A stretch of DNA of 64,000 nucleotides from Hyalella azteca (lineage: Eukaryota; Arthropoda; Malacostraca; Amphipoda; Hyalellidae). The stretch spans positions 310,001 through 374,000 of the forward strand of contig NW_025944763.1 in NCBI RefSeq assembly GCF_000764305.2. The letters are read 5' to 3'. Shown here in pieces: positions 1-13,518 of the stretch (position 1 is the stretch's first letter; every line of letters begins with the position of its first letter). The notes below the pieces were generated by a model. That model did no database searches. It was given only the letters and a program-made list of their open reading frames with translations, and was not told the DNA's origin. The position numbers were made by a program, and so were the translations under genes.

Positions 1-3000
1 ACTGAGGCGTTAATGACGTCGTATATTATGACATTAAGTGTCATGAGAACCTTGCCTAGCTCTGAAGCCATGGCAAAACTCATAAACAAAGCGCTTGCAT
101 TGCTTCTGGCATCCAACTCTTGAGACTGATGAGCCGAAAATTTAATTACAATTCCTTGTAAATTTATAATTGAGAGGATCTATGACCCATGCATGGCTCT
201 CAAACCTGAGACTTAAGCGAGAGAATCGTCAAGTGCTAAGCTTCAGAGGTTTGACGCGCTGAGAGATGGTGCTTCTTTCTTTATGTTATTACCGCTTGGT
301 TCAACTCAAGAGTTAGTTTACGTCAGCATCAATTCAGTGGGCATTATTCTTGACGACAGCGCGACTGAGCAAAACTGTGGGCGTCTTTTTTCCCCGCGTG
401 TGGCAGGGACAACATACGGCGACGCCTCGCACGCCGGCGTGAAGATAAGTGAAGTGCCTTGCCTAGCGTACCTATAGTGAGCGTGAAATGTACGGCAGAT
501 TTACGTGGGCAGGAAGAACTTTGAGCATGTAAGGCTAAAATTGCTGCTGATTACCATCGAGAAAGATGACGCAGTGTGAGAATAATTCAGTTTGAAGTAA
601 CGTACAAAAAATTTATTACTCGGTTTTGTTTTACGGAAAATCAAATTGAAGTCTTTTACTTGCATGCATTTAAACATCAAGGTTTTATTTGCAATGAGCG
701 AGTTAATTCTTGCCATAGGTGGTGATCATTTATCTTTATATAATGATTTCATTCTTCACTTATATAATGGAAGTGGCTGAATTGATGAATGACCCAATTT
801 TTATCCCCCAGATTTGGCATTTCACATAATTCGCCCATGCATAGACATAGTTCAAAACTGCAAGCCATGACATGTCAATGAGTCCATGAGCTTTTTTCTA
901 GAGGTCTTGAAATGTCTAAATTCATTCAGCTTGTCAATAATTGGCTAAAAATTTTCGCAAGAAGTGGGGATAGCATCTCAAGTTAGTCAACTTACATTTT
1001 GATTGGTGTGATCTTACGAAAAAGCGTCCTCGTGTGAACTGCCTTTCGTCTCATAGGAACGGAGAAACTGCTCTTCGATGATTTACGGTGCTGAACGCTG
1101 TTCTGTAATACGCGGGCGGCGATAGTTTTTTTCTCTTTCCTAAACCGTGTTTAAAATATTACAAGTTACACTTAGAATGTGTTAAACATATGATGTTTAA
1201 GCCATATTACATTCGTTATCTTTTAAGTCTCCGGTGCCTGGCTTACCATAAGTAGACAAAGCTCACGCACAGAGAGAAGGAGAAGTACTGTAGTGAATAC
1301 AAATACCTGTATGCGATGTCGTGATGATTAATCGGTATATAGTAAGCCCGAAGTTTGCAAGCGAGAGTAGGAAGACTGTCAACCTGAAGAAATACTTCAC
1401 CAAGACTTGTTCCGAAAGCTCCACAAGCTTTGTTTAGATGTTCAAAATTAAAGAATACATGCTCGAAAAATCACACAGTTCTATTTCAGCAAAAAAGCGG
1501 CGTCGAGGCTACATGAGCGATTTTCTTCAGTTATCGAAGTAAAAAAAAAAACAAAAAAAGAGACACACGTACGTAGGCACTCGATCTCGTTAAATCTTGT
1601 TGGTAGAGGTTGGTAATTATGTTCTTGTTCAGAACCGTGAGTAAAATCTCGATAACAAATGTGATTAGAATAACAATTTATAAAATAAGTATTTGTGTGA
1701 AGCAGAACGTCAGAAAGAGTCAAGAAAAAGAAGTTTGAGAAAATTTAACCATTAGTGAGTTTACAAGCATAAGTTAACTTTATCCGCAGCTAAATTAGAC
1801 TATTGGTGAGAGTGCTAATGCAACATTTGTCATCAAGGACTAACGGCGACAAGTGGCCGCCTCTATAATCTTACCGGCAACTAAGCTTATATACGTGGCT
1901 ATTAATTTTCTCCAGTATTTTCACAACTGAAGCTGCCGTGGGTGTTTCCAGCGGCCGGAGATGGACGGTTTACGTGACAATTCCTGTCTCAGGAATTATT
2001 ATATTGCACATCAGCCACACTAATTCAGTCATGACAGCCATTCCGTCATAACAATTTACTGAATAGCAACGAATCTTGCTAGCCGATAGCAATTAATGTA
2101 AATTACTTAAAATAGAAATAGGAAACGCGTAAACGAGCGCCTTAACTGTTAACAACGCAATTAAAATCAACTTAAGGAACATAGAAACGAGAGCTATAGT
2201 CGTAGAACAAGGGTTGATTAAACCTACAGATTGCTTTACATCTAGCAAAAAAAGTAATGCCACCATTCATATTCAGATGCTTTATATGATGAATCATAAT
2301 TAGTGAGCGACACGTTATATTGATACAGAATAATGTAAATTTAAAAATCCCCACGTTGCTCGGACTAACAAATAAAATGTAAATGAGCTAATGAAAATAA
2401 AGGTTCTCTCAGTAAGTTTAGTTTATAAATGTGATTACTAGGGGTATGGTTCCACTGAAAACGATTACGTAGTGGAAGTTTGCCATTGGAAATTTTTTTT
2501 ACTAAATACTACGGTTAAATGATAAATTTCGCTATAACATGTTTCAAATTTACGTCGATTTCAAAATTTGCCTATGAAACTACAATATTTCTGCATATCT
2601 GTTACGTGAAATCAGCATGAAACATTTATGTACACTACAAGATTGAACCTAAAAAAAAATAATAATAAAATAAAAAGTAGCTCAATTTAGCAAGGCTGCA
2701 AACACTTGAAGCCCCGCACTACTGTGCGCATGCCAATTCGAGCAAAGTTACTATTTACGACTGCATTTGTGGTTGCGTACATCGTTTGCGAGGAACTATT
2801 CAACAATGCACAATAAAATTAGTTCTAGAAACTTAACTCCAGCAACTGTTCGGCAGCGAAAGCGACCGTCTAGACCGGCGCAGTTCTCCTCTGGATTGGT
2901 TACCGTCTTTGTAGAGGTAAAAATTTTTGCGTTTGCACCGTAACTTTTTCTTTGATGGAATGTACATTTTTTCTCTTTATTATTATCCATTTACAAACTA

Positions 3001-3160
3001 ACATTTAAAGCACCGATTAGAGTCTTCGGAAAATTAAGAACTCACGTGTCTTTGCAAGCGGTCGCATCAACCACGAGAATGAATTTAAGAATTTACCACA
3101 CTGAACGCGCTCAAAATTTTATTTAAACCTTAAAGAAAAATATCCGTGGAGATAATAATT
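1..3160. other. gene-free AT-rich stretch
   Basis: No recognisable gene, RNA or element. Small open frames here have no protein-like composition. There is an A-rich run near 1541-1560, a short perfect inverted repeat AATTCCTG/CAGGAATT at 1979-1997 with a 3-base loop, and an A/T microsatellite-like run near 2650-2680. Confidence 0.6.
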
Positions 3161-3352
3161 ATGCACTGCAATGCTGCGCTCCTTGTTCACATGCTCATGA
3201 GGCGAGGTAAGTGAGTCTCGTGCTCGCACAGGCTTGTAGGTTTGAGAAAATTGTGGGGCGTAAAATGTACTCTCTACTAGTGCCTAACGAAGGCCTTTAA
3301 CCAGAATGAAAGTATCTTAGCCAGGTTTTTTTTTGCAGATTATGTGACGTAA
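3161..3352 (+). other. candidate 132-nt intron with a 19-codon spliced frame
   Basis: Seen: ATG at 3161 opens a frame MHCNAALLVHMLMRR that runs to 3206. A textbook donor follows (GAG|GTAAGTGAG, intron from 3207). At 3338 there is a strong acceptor, a run of nine T followed by GCAG. Joining 3206 to 3339 adds DYVT and a TAA stop at 3350-3352. The intron would be 132 nt, a normal invertebrate size, with CTAAC-like branch sequences inside. Inference: this may be a real intron of a transcript whose open frame is tiny, either a leader exon, a non-coding RNA or a micro-peptide. No protein family is recognised. Consensus-quality donor and acceptor pairs also occur by chance in 64 kb. Confidence 0.2.
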
Positions 3353-6300
3353 AATATAACCGCGTTTTTGAAGCATCGTCTCTAATTAAGAAATATGGAC
3401 CGTGGCTCCATCTAGAGCTCTAATTTTGCTGCTTTGCATGAATTATTCTGGGGAAGTTTCCGCATAAATATTGTACGTAGGCTCCTAGCAATAATTCTTC
3501 CATGCAGTAAATGATAATTCCCAAGCACCTGCTTACCTATGGTACAACAGGCTTGGACGCGCATCATAGTAAAAGGTTGCTGAAACATGACCGAGCATCA
3601 AAACGATCAAAGGTCACGAAATCGAGACGAAGCAGCCTTTAAGTGATGTTTGATGGGGCAATACAACGAACGAGTGTTGCTGGACTTGATTTAATGGCTA
3701 GTAAGAGTACCACAGCGGCAAGGAAGAAGAAGCCGAAACAACAAGCGGTCGTGGTGGTCAAATGGCCATCAAGCATCTTGCGATGATGTACCGAAGCGCT
3801 ACTGGGCCGAGGAGAAGCTTCAAATAATGTTACGGTAGCAATTAAGTTTGTAATGTGAAGCTCGGCCACAGACGGCATCGGTAAATGGTCTGCCCTATCA
3901 TGCTTCATGCGTCCACCGACTCATGTCAAATTGAACTCAAGCTTGCAGTTTGATTTCATCTATAATTTTTGGGCTCACATCTACTCATCCTTGAATTTGG
4001 TGTATTCAACTTGGTAAATTTTACGAAAAAAATCGATATATTCAATATCGTAACAGTTTACGGAAAAAATTTGTACGGAAAGATGGAAATACTTCAATCA
4101 CCAGAAGGTTGACTAATATAAGTATAACGAAGTCCTGTGCGCATTCACCGCTGAAATATGTTTCAATGGCTCTGAATATTCTCACCGTACTCCTTGCATT
4201 CATAATTTGGAAAGTGATGTGAACAATGTATTTATTCGGAGCTCGGTCAAATCTGATTATACCTTGGTCAAATAAACGAGTTCATATGCTAAAACGCTCA
4301 TAAAATAACTGACTTTAACACTGTCTGATCTTGTTCTCTGCATACGAGACTCGCTTACTTCATACACTAAACAAACATCAAGATTGGTTCATCCTTGCAA
4401 ACCACATCAAATCGATGAAAATTTACGGTTCTCATTGTGATCGCCGAGCAGATAAGAGCATTTCGTTAAGAAGCTTATAACTTTTTATATCCATTGGCAT
4501 AAAGTTTGTTGAGGCCTATCAGCACTTATCCATAGTTTTTGTGGCCGCAGCAATATAGTTTTATTGCTGATCGCATGGATAATTCAAGAAATTCCTTCTT
4601 TATGCTCGATAAAAATTAAGGACAAGAATTGAAGTTTGGCTGCAGGTTGCCTTCTTCGGTTTCCAAATCTTCTCATCAAAGTCACACATAAAAATAGGAA
4701 TCAAAATAAGGAAGTTAATAAAGTATTTCTGAAGGCATTTTTATGACTGAAAATCGCATAAAATTAGGGATGCTCTCGTTCGTCACATATGAACGAAGGA
4801 ACAGATTAGTAAAATCAAGTCCTGCTGACGAATGTGAAACGTTCCGCATGGCGTTTATATTATTAAAGCGACCGTGCCATTTACTCGAGCCAAGTTTCTG
4901 CTCACTAGCAACGATGAGGAACGATTAATGAGGGAAATGAGAGGCACATGCATAGAATTATGAGATTCCCAATAAAATTATATATAAGATATGTTACAGA
5001 ATTAAAATGATGCATTTACAAGGGTTAAGGTATTTAAATAATTAGAAGAAATCCAGAAGCTGGAATATAACCCGATCCAGTTTATTCGATGAAAAATTTT
5101 AGTCCGCCGTTTTTGCCTGTTTTCAGAAGCGATGCAAAGCGAAGAGATTTATCATTGAATTTTCTAATTTTCAACATTCATCCTTCTTCAGCGTCCTCTA
5201 ATGATCTGATGAGCACCAGCGTTGAGGTCGGTTGAATAAAATCGTGTAATTAGTGGCAATTTTTAGCCTGGTCGTGGGGCTTTTCTAAGCCATAACAAAA
5301 TATGAAATATTAGCTGACGACGAGCAGTACGTACAGCGGCTCTATACTCCATTGAGCTTCTGGTGCCTCAGGGATATGAAGCTTTTGACTCGAATATCTT
5401 CTTACGGTTGAGATTTTCGTCTCATGGAGCCATGTAACAAGAATCCGTCTAATGGAATCCACCTTGCATTAGTTATGTGCCTAATTACTAGCTATCTAAG
5501 CCATTTCATCCTTCCGTAGTGTGTATTTTTCTCTGATTTTTTCACTTTATCGCAGCACTTTATGCCAGCCCTATTCGACGAAAACGCCCGAGAGATGTTC
5601 ATCAACTCCAGTTAGGAGGTCTGACTCTTATTGCCTAAATGGGTCGATATGTCTAAATCATCATCTTGTTATGACTTCTAATAAAACGACAACTCACATT
5701 GCCTGGCTCGAGACCCATTTTTGAGTGGCTAGATTCATTACACAAGTGCTCATGATGATAGGGCATCTCGCTCTCTGTTGGTTTTTATCGTAACGCTGTG
5801 ACCATTACAAGCTCACTTAGACTTGCCGCTAGTGGGTGGTCTGCGACGCCGACTTCGCGTTGCGATACCCAAGATTTTATGCATTCGTCAATAAATCAAT
5901 TTTCACTCAGTGATCTAATTTCGTTGAAATCTACAGAATTTAGATTAGTTTCTGGGTTAGAATTTGCAATGTAAATAAAAATCGTATCTTAACGAATTAA
6001 ATGAAGCTCTGTATGCATTCGGAATCGTTGCTTGGAAAAAATTGATTGCCAAACCCTCGTCGGGTTGGGCCAGTATAAACAATTTATTAATTGCGGTTAC
6101 CGAGAGCATTCCGATGCGAAGTATGATCATAAGTTCGTGGGTGTTTTCCTCAGGTCCCATGACATGACGACAGCACGTATAACGATCCACCGACAACTCC
6201 TCCTTATCTCCGGTAGCCTCATCGCAAGTGAAGAGAAAAACAGCAAAAACTCATCTGTTCCACAGTTAGCTTTAATTCACTCAACAATCAAAATGAATGA

Positions 6301-9194
6301 TTGTACTCCAGACAATACCTTGGATCAGTTAACTATATCTTCAGTGGCTGGATTAGGGGGCTTTGTTCCGAGCTGGATTTCATGATGACAAATGGGCCGC
6401 CGGAGGTTATTGCAGAATCTTGAATTATTTCTTCAGAATATCGACAAAATTTAATGATTGGTTGCTTATAATGAACTTCTGGAAAAAGAAACCGACGTTA
6501 TTTATCATTCCTCAAAAAGCTTTCGGAACTTGGTACAGGCCTGTTGATCAATCACTTTGAGCAACGCTAATATACACAGGAATCTGGAACTCATTACCTC
6601 GTGATTAGCCCATGGGTGATTTAATGTACTAAATACACGTTTAAATAAAGTTTTTATTAAATCATTAAAGAGTCTTTATGTTGATACCAATTCAGCAAGG
6701 AAGGATTCTGTACTACACCGCAAAAAGAAAATAAAGCACGCGTTGCTGTAGATTGGGTTTGAATTTACTAAAAGTCGGATATTATTTAACGGGAGTTCTG
6801 TAAAGCCATTAATGAAATGGAGGCCGTCTCATCAGCTTCTGACATGAGGCTTGAGGCGTTCCTTGATTGCGTCTGTGTTGGAATTAGATTATGATGTAGT
6901 ATCCTCGCAACTCATCGTCAGTCTCTTCTAATTAGCCCAAATTTTGAAAAGTGATGATCGTTTAACTTCAAAATTAAATGGAAAAAACTTCTGCTCTCTT
7001 ATTATTATTATTATCCTTTTCAAGTGAAGAATTTCTAATCCCCGTCTGGAAAAAGCTCCAGGCATTTAATATTCACTCGTTTTTGTCTGTTTATAGATCA
7101 CCTAAAAGTTTTGTGTCTGGCAAGAATGTGCGTGATGGAAATGTCTGCCAGCAGAACGGACGACGATCTTGTTACGAGGGCACAGCATGCAGGTTAAAGA
7201 CATAAGCTGGCATTTGATAGATTGCTTTATGAAAGTCTCGTTTACGATGTACGAGTACATGGTAAACTTTAGTATTTCAGTAAAAGAATATTTTTTCTAA
7301 CGAGTTACCTGCTTATTTCTGAATGATAAAGCACACATCAAACTTTTGATGAATTATATGCCTCGTAAGATAGCGTTTAAAAGGATTGGGGTTTGAAATT
7401 AGTAATAATCAAAGCTTGTGGACAGTCGAGCTTTAAATATGACTGATCAAATGCTCCAGGAAAGTTCATGCTCAAGGTTATTACCAAACTCAGCAGATAA
7501 AAAATAATTTTTTTTTATTCAGTCTAGCTCGAGTTCAATTGAGTGTCAAAGCTTCCTCCATGCGCACTGCACGACTTAAATTCTATGATGTTGTTCATAT
7601 GACAGAAAGAGATTTTTTAACTTGTCATTGATCCAGTTCAATATACAATCTAGAAAAAATATATAGTAAGCAATTTTATTTGTGGTCACTGAACATTTTT
7701 TACTGGGATCTCTCCTTTTCCGTTAGTTAGTATCAAATAACTGGCATTCAGCAATGAACATAAGTTCAGTTCCGAGGATCTTCAACGGTAACTATTAGGT
7801 ATTCAAGTGATAAGTGTTTATATTGCAATCATATTCCGAATTTTATCGATTCGAGCGAAGAAAGTTTTACCCTCGGCAGGCCAGTTACACTTTTTTCTCA
7901 TGATCGAATGGCGCGATAAGATCCAAACAAAAGATGCTCCACTTACCGAAAATTGGTAGGGCATCGTATTTCCTAAGCATAGTCCTATGAGTTAAGTGAG
8001 GAGCTTTGCTTTATACAAATGCTGAGTGTGAGGAACTTAAACGCTCTGGCTTACTCTAGCGCACCAAAATCTACTGCTTGACGGTTGCTCTTCGAACATT
8101 TGTAACGGCTGCGTTAACAAGCCAAAATATGCCAGTGAATTTACTTCAGATAATAACTTGATACTGAGTAACACCCGCGTTGAAAGTATAATGGTTACCG
8201 GACCAGAGAGTTTTTATCGCTCTTGATCGGGGGTGGTCTGGATTGGATTAAGAATTATTTGTGGGACCAGACTGCAAACTGCGAGTAACATTTCAGCGCA
8301 AGTCTTTTGTGCTATAGTACGTCAGTGGCACCGACACAAGATTTGCACGAAATTAATCTCTGCTTTCGAAAACTGCATAAATCGAACTTTTAATTCACAG
8401 TTTCGAGTTCCATGATGTTGATATTCATAGTAGTTAATGCAGTCACTAAAATTTATTTTCTACTATTTGAAAATGACAGGAAAAAATGATTGACATATTT
8501 GACCAGGCAACCAATATTTTGTAATACTTTTGTTAAAGATTTGAAGCATGAAACACTACGAGAAAAGTTTGGACCCAAACAGAACTGATGGAATTCTTTA
8601 TATAATGATGTGATTAAATTGTTTAAATAAATGTGAAATTTGCATATGCGCAGTTAGTAACTATAGCACGTAAAGTATCTTCCAATAAGACAGCTTATTA
8701 ACAGCTGTTTATAATATTGAAATATGATCAAGGTTTGTATAGAATAAAATTGCCGTTTATTTCCACGCACAAAAATTTGAAAAATTCTAAGTTGAGAAAC
8801 ATAACAACGATTCTGCTAGAATTTATACACTCTGCATGTCTGCATAGGGCAAATGCAAGCTTATGATTGATTCTGAAGACTTCACTGAAACGAAAACAAA
8901 TTATCCATTCAACTTTTGCTACCCGTGAATTTCCACAATGTTCAAAACTCTCTCCATTGCAGATAGGTGTATTTACACGCATTAAATAACCAAAGCACAA
9001 TATATGTCTCGCTGTCTGACACTCAATCAGGGCGAGCAAAATATTATTGAATATATACGATTCTTAGGCTGCATAAATCGTAAATCTGCATCTCATAATA
9101 TGTACTGAACGGCTGTACGTTTTAAAATTCGAGCCTTAAGTGAATCTGAAGTCTGGCAATCCCATGTCCGCTTTGATGTGGACGATTTTTCATT
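3353..9194. other. gene-free AT-rich stretch
   Basis: No recognisable gene. The longest open frame ends at 6385 on the plus strand (about 125 codons without a stop, no ATG near its beginning) and matches no family I know. A frame at 6978-7205 begins MEKTSALLLLLLSF, but its leucine run is a translated TTA microsatellite at 7003-7016. On the minus strand 3639-3908 has a hydrophobic segment near its C-terminus but no recognisable family. Confidence 0.5.
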
Positions 9195-9268
9195 TCCCCT
9201 CAAGCATACGAGCAAGCCTGTGCTAAAGCCGCCACCCATTGAGCAACACACGAGGATTGAGCCTCCGA
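9195..9268 (-). repeat. scrambled tRNA-like fragment (possible SINE debris)
   Basis: Read on the minus strand, 9252-9265 forms a T-arm-like stem GAGG/CCTC with loop CTCAAT. It is followed at 9235-9246 by TTGCTCAATGGG, close to a polymerase III A box (TGGCTCAGTGGG-like), and then a D-arm and anticodon-arm-like stretch down to about 9195. The B-box-like element precedes the A box, so this is not a working tRNA gene. It could be the junction of two truncated tandem tRNA-like heads of a SINE, or chance. Confidence 0.2.
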
Positions 9269-10688
9269 AACATTATTGCACGTATTTGATCATAGAAAAA
9301 TCTATCATGAGTGATGATTAACACAAAGAATCACTGTAGGTCCTCTCACCAAGATTCCGATGATAGATATCAGGCTGCCTCGACGTCAGCTTCAATGAAC
9401 GTTTAACTGAGTAGATTAAATGCGAGTTGAATGCAGCTTTTGATTTTCGTTCAGCTAATGCAGTCCAGGTTCTTGCATTAATAACTCAGACAATATTTAT
9501 CGAAGAATTATCGCTAAACTGGCTGTCCAAACTACAAATCATTTTCATATGTTGAGGTTGGCGATTGTACAGTTATCTTAAATTTTCTGACGTAATTTGT
9601 TTAACATTATTAATTTTGTACTGCTGATCGCCTAATGTCAACTGAGCTCATCGGTGGTTGAAAATTGATACCACAAGATAGATGAATTATTATTTCTTAT
9701 TTTGTATTTTTTGAGGACTGAGGGATCATTAGAAATGTTTTTCACAAAAATTAAGCTTCTCTGCGATACTTATTTTGATACCTGACTTAATTTGTTGATA
9801 CACTCGGCAATACTAACAGTGCGCGAACTCATCTAACGCGAACCTAAACCAGACACGCAAGAAGGGTAGTAGTTCGTGGCGATGATCTTTCACTTTGTAG
9901 GCTTTGGTCTTTTGCAAGGTTTGTTCGGGCAACAACAGCCCGGCCACCCATGGAGAGGCTCCCTGCCGAGCATTCAATATTAAACTTCGGATCGGAGCCC
10001 AGTTTTCATAAGTCGCTGTTGCTGCACTCTTTTCACTCGATGTCAGGAAAGAAGTTCTGGATCTGTCGGAGCAAAATTTATTGCTGCTCCTCCACACTGC
10101 TGCTCATTGTGAAGGCTTTAATTCTTTGCTGTGCAACACTTGCGACGAAATAAGAAATGAGGCGCAAGAACTACATATGTTTCAATCTACTGGAATGTTC
10201 CGATTTAACAATCAGGAATATTTTTATTTTTATATTCATTTATCTCTCATTCATGTTTATTGAGCGCAATAATTACAATGGATCGAGTTTCTTCACTTTT
10301 GCTGTAATAGAAAGTTCTAAAGACAACTGTTTGCTGCGGCTTCACTTTTTCGGCTTGTCCAAGGGCGTTAAGCATGACTTAAGTTTGGCCAGAATAGGAT
10401 ATGGCTTAAACCGAGGAGTTTGGTCTGACCCTCGAATTTGTCCTAAATCGTGAGTGTTCGGCCTAAAGTGAGAGTAAGATATTCAGTAGGCTGTGAAAAG
10501 CATGTAAAGGAACTACACTTTTTAGCAGAGGCCTGATTCTTTGTATACATATGTTTACTAAACATGTTTCAGAGCTTGAAATTTGGCATTGGGATCAAGC
10601 TCCAATTCACCGGTGAATAAAATAACTGCTTGCTTGATAGTTCTGATTCTGAAATCTGTGACAAGCTTACTCTCGTGACTCGGGATAT
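9269..10688. other. gene-free stretch
   Basis: Nothing recognised. Several overlapping open frames of 60-100 codons lie between 9813 and 10453 on both strands, which argues against any one of them being real. Confidence 0.5.
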
Positions 10689-10871
10689 ATGAGCCGCATT
10701 TTAAAGAAGCCATTGAACCTCAATAAAAATCACGCGTGCGTTATATTGGGCCACCAAACATTAAAACGTTTGGCTGGTGATGACGCGCGGTTCCAATTTT
10801 ACAAGCGACGATTTTGGTTGGTGTCGTACGAGGCAGTCTTCTCTTCTGCCGACGGTGTCTTGATAAGGCAG
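10689..10871 (+). CDS. candidate first coding exon ending at a consensus donor, unknown product
   Basis: Seen: an ATG-initiated frame of exactly 61 codons (183 nt) that begins MSRILKKPLN and reads to ...SADGVLIRQ. It ends at CAG|GTAAGC (donor from 10872), so a splice there would be in phase 0. The segment is more GC-rich than its flanks and the inferred residues are mixed and basic. The frame also stays open past the donor to 10913, and other frames and the minus strand are open too. I recognise no domain and could not find a convincing downstream exon. It may be an exon, or an open stretch that happens to meet a donor-like hexamer. Confidence 0.2.
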
Positions 10872-13421
10872 GTAAGCGTTTCCAGGAGTCACGATCAGCG
10901 GGTAGTGAAATGAAGCTCTGTCACCGGACCATGAGTGCCACTCTTGTAGCACCGCTTCTCAGGTCCCGGGAAAAAATCTGCTCGTATTTCAAGATTGGTT
11001 GGAATGTAACATAAGTCCATAATTGCTGCGATGGTGCTGCTGATAACGCAGATTATTTCCGTGATAGGACGACAGCTGATGTCTCTATTAACAATATAGT
11101 GGCTTTAATGTTGCTCTAGCCTCCACAACTCGCGAAATTTCGGTAATTTCCTACGCTTAACAGTGAAACTGCAAGATTTCATGATGCCATATCTTCGAAT
11201 GAACGTCGAAACCTCCATCGTGGACTGCTTATAGTATCACAAGCAGAGCCGTTTAAGATATTCTTTCCGAGTTTCAGAAAAAATCTAATGGGATTTTGAA
11301 AGTTCGGGGATCGTTTGATGATATGCTTTAAATTTGTTCCACGTGAGCAATTTACTTATGTTTTCTTTAATCGATCTTCCTGAATAGAGCTGAAGCCTGG
11401 CTGGGATTGAAAGCCAGAAACTTGTGTGATCAACTGATAAAAATGCCAACGTTCAACATCGCCTTCACGTGTATTCCATTGTTGCTATTAATTTATATTT
11501 CTCAAAGCTTGAACTTGATATCATATAATCCCGTATACAGAGAGAGCAGTTATGGAACACGTCGCGGTATCGTACACACTCAGCTAATATGATATGGAAA
11601 CCGTTACGCCCGAGATAATTTCGATAACTTGTTGCATCATGTGAGGTTGACTTGAACATACAATGCAAATGTTCATTCTAAGAGCATTTGAAATTAAAAT
11701 TGCAAATTATAAAACGAGTATGTTATAGGACTTTCACTTCATGCTCCCTATGTACATGCATGCAACTCTCCTACTTTAACTGAGATTCACGCAGTTAATG
11801 ACGTTGGTTTGGATCTCTCTTGAATACTGTGACCTTTTCATTGCCCTGGAAGCAGGATAAAATCTAGTGCGCATAGCTGTACGGATAATGTCCTCCAGAC
11901 CAGCCCTCATTCAACATAGTTGTTCTACGTTAAAATATGGTGCGTACAACAGGCCAGCAGGGAGCAAGAGGTGGTGTGAGCTCGCATTTGTTGAAGGGGT
12001 GTTGCCTTGTTTTCTGATTAATAGAATATTCATGACCGCTTTTAAGCAAAGCTTTAGGGAACTTTACCGCGGAACAAGGCCGGAATGCAGAGCCCTGGCG
12101 CTGCAATATCGATTCTGATGTTTCGCGAAGATCAGGACTGCAAGGCTTTGTCTTTCGGGTGCTTTATTTCGGGCTAGTGCTTCATTTCGGACTCCACTTT
12201 CGAATATCAAATTGCGTATAATGAGGTGTTCATTTTCAAAATCGGTGGAAAGAGCTGAGGAATTGTGATTTTATTCACGAAATTTGGGTTTTTGCAGGAA
12301 TAAGCAACATACGTCGTGGAATTATCGAAGTCGTTGCGATTATGTAGAGTGCGCTCTCGGCACGCGATCCAATGCGAGGCGGGCACAACCGTTGCTCTCA
12401 AAAAATCTCCAAGGATCCAGCATCTGTGATTTATTTAAACGAAACTCTTAAAATTTACTTGATAAAGACGTTATTAATGATCGTTTTTTCTCATAATCGC
12501 ATTCAAGATCAGGTATCAGCCATAGGTGGTGAAGTCATATTGCAATTAAACGAAAATCCTCCCTATATATGCTACATTTAATTTGGCATGACATACCTCA
12601 CTCACTGGACAGTTAACGAATGGTGAGCGGCACGTTTGTAGCAGTCGGGGGAAGCCTTTTAAAGTTAGACCCAACGATGTATTTAGGAAAATATATACTG
12701 AAGCCTTCCTTTTACGGAGGAGATAAATAATAAGCATTGTTGGTTGCAACCATAAACATTCCATTTGCGAAGAGAAAAACTATACAAGTATTGTTTCTGA
12801 TTTAAAATTTATGCAATTGTTTACCTTGTGAACCCTCACGTTTTGCTTAAGGGCCTCTACGTAGGGTGGAACTGCACGATGATGTCCTAAAGACAAGGCT
12901 TTTAGAAGTAATTGACTTAGAGAGCTGTCAATGAGAATCCCCCTATGTTAAGCAGATTTCAGGTACTCATGCACGTTAAAAATTTATTCTTCTTTTAATA
13001 ACCATGATAAAATGAACAAAAAAATTGAATTAAGTTGATGTATCTTACTTGTAGTGTATATTTTTCAACATATTTACTTTCTGTGCCTTGTACTGTTCTG
13101 TTCAAAAGAAATTTGCGGGTTATCTACGAGACTACAAAATCACGTCATTTCTTAGACGGCAAATCCATGCAGGTTTAAACATATTTCAGCATCAGAATCT
13201 GCGACAATACATCACACACAGACAACTGAAGTCGCGAGTATTACAGGACGATCACTTTGCATTGAGGCGTGAAGCATCGCTTCGCCACGCAGTCACATGT
13301 CAGGTTCAGATGGCTAAGGCTTCTTGAAACGCTTCGTCATGTATCCTGTCATCTATGTGTTTTTACGCGACAAATAAGTTTGCAGATTTTTTATTGTATG
13401 TAAATGAACATAAAACAGTAA
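10872..13421. other. gene-free stretch
   Basis: No recognisable gene, RNA or element. Short open frames at 11407-11592, 11867-12118 and 13088-13327 have no family signature. Confidence 0.5.
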
Positions 13422-13518
13422 TATCTGTGCTTATGTAATAAGCGCAGATATGTATTATTTATGTGTTATTTACAGATAATAACACACATTGCACAATATC
13501 TGTGTAATGTGTGTTATT
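13422..13518. repeat. two adjacent hairpins
   Basis: First hairpin: TATCTGTGCTTA (13422-13433) against TAAGCGCAGATA (13439-13450), one mismatch, loop of 5. Second hairpin: AATAACACACATT (13478-13490) against AATGTGTGTTATT (13506-13518), perfect 13-bp arms, loop of 15. The flanking 13380-13750 segment is unusually TG/CA- and T-rich. It could be a miniature inverted-repeat element or a folded RNA; neither is shown. Confidence 0.7.

Noticed and set aside
6009..6385. 125-codon open stretch on the plus strand
   Set aside because: No ATG near its beginning, no splice pair, no recognised domain, and an antisense frame is open as well; within chance expectation.
6978..7205. Putative secreted peptide with a leucine-rich leader and cysteines
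   Set aside because: The leucine run is a translated TTA microsatellite, and only three cysteines follow with no propeptide features.
7793..7820. ATTAGGTATTCAAGTGATAAGT resembling a mariner terminus
   Set aside because: No inverted partner within 1.5 kb and no transposase-like frame nearby.
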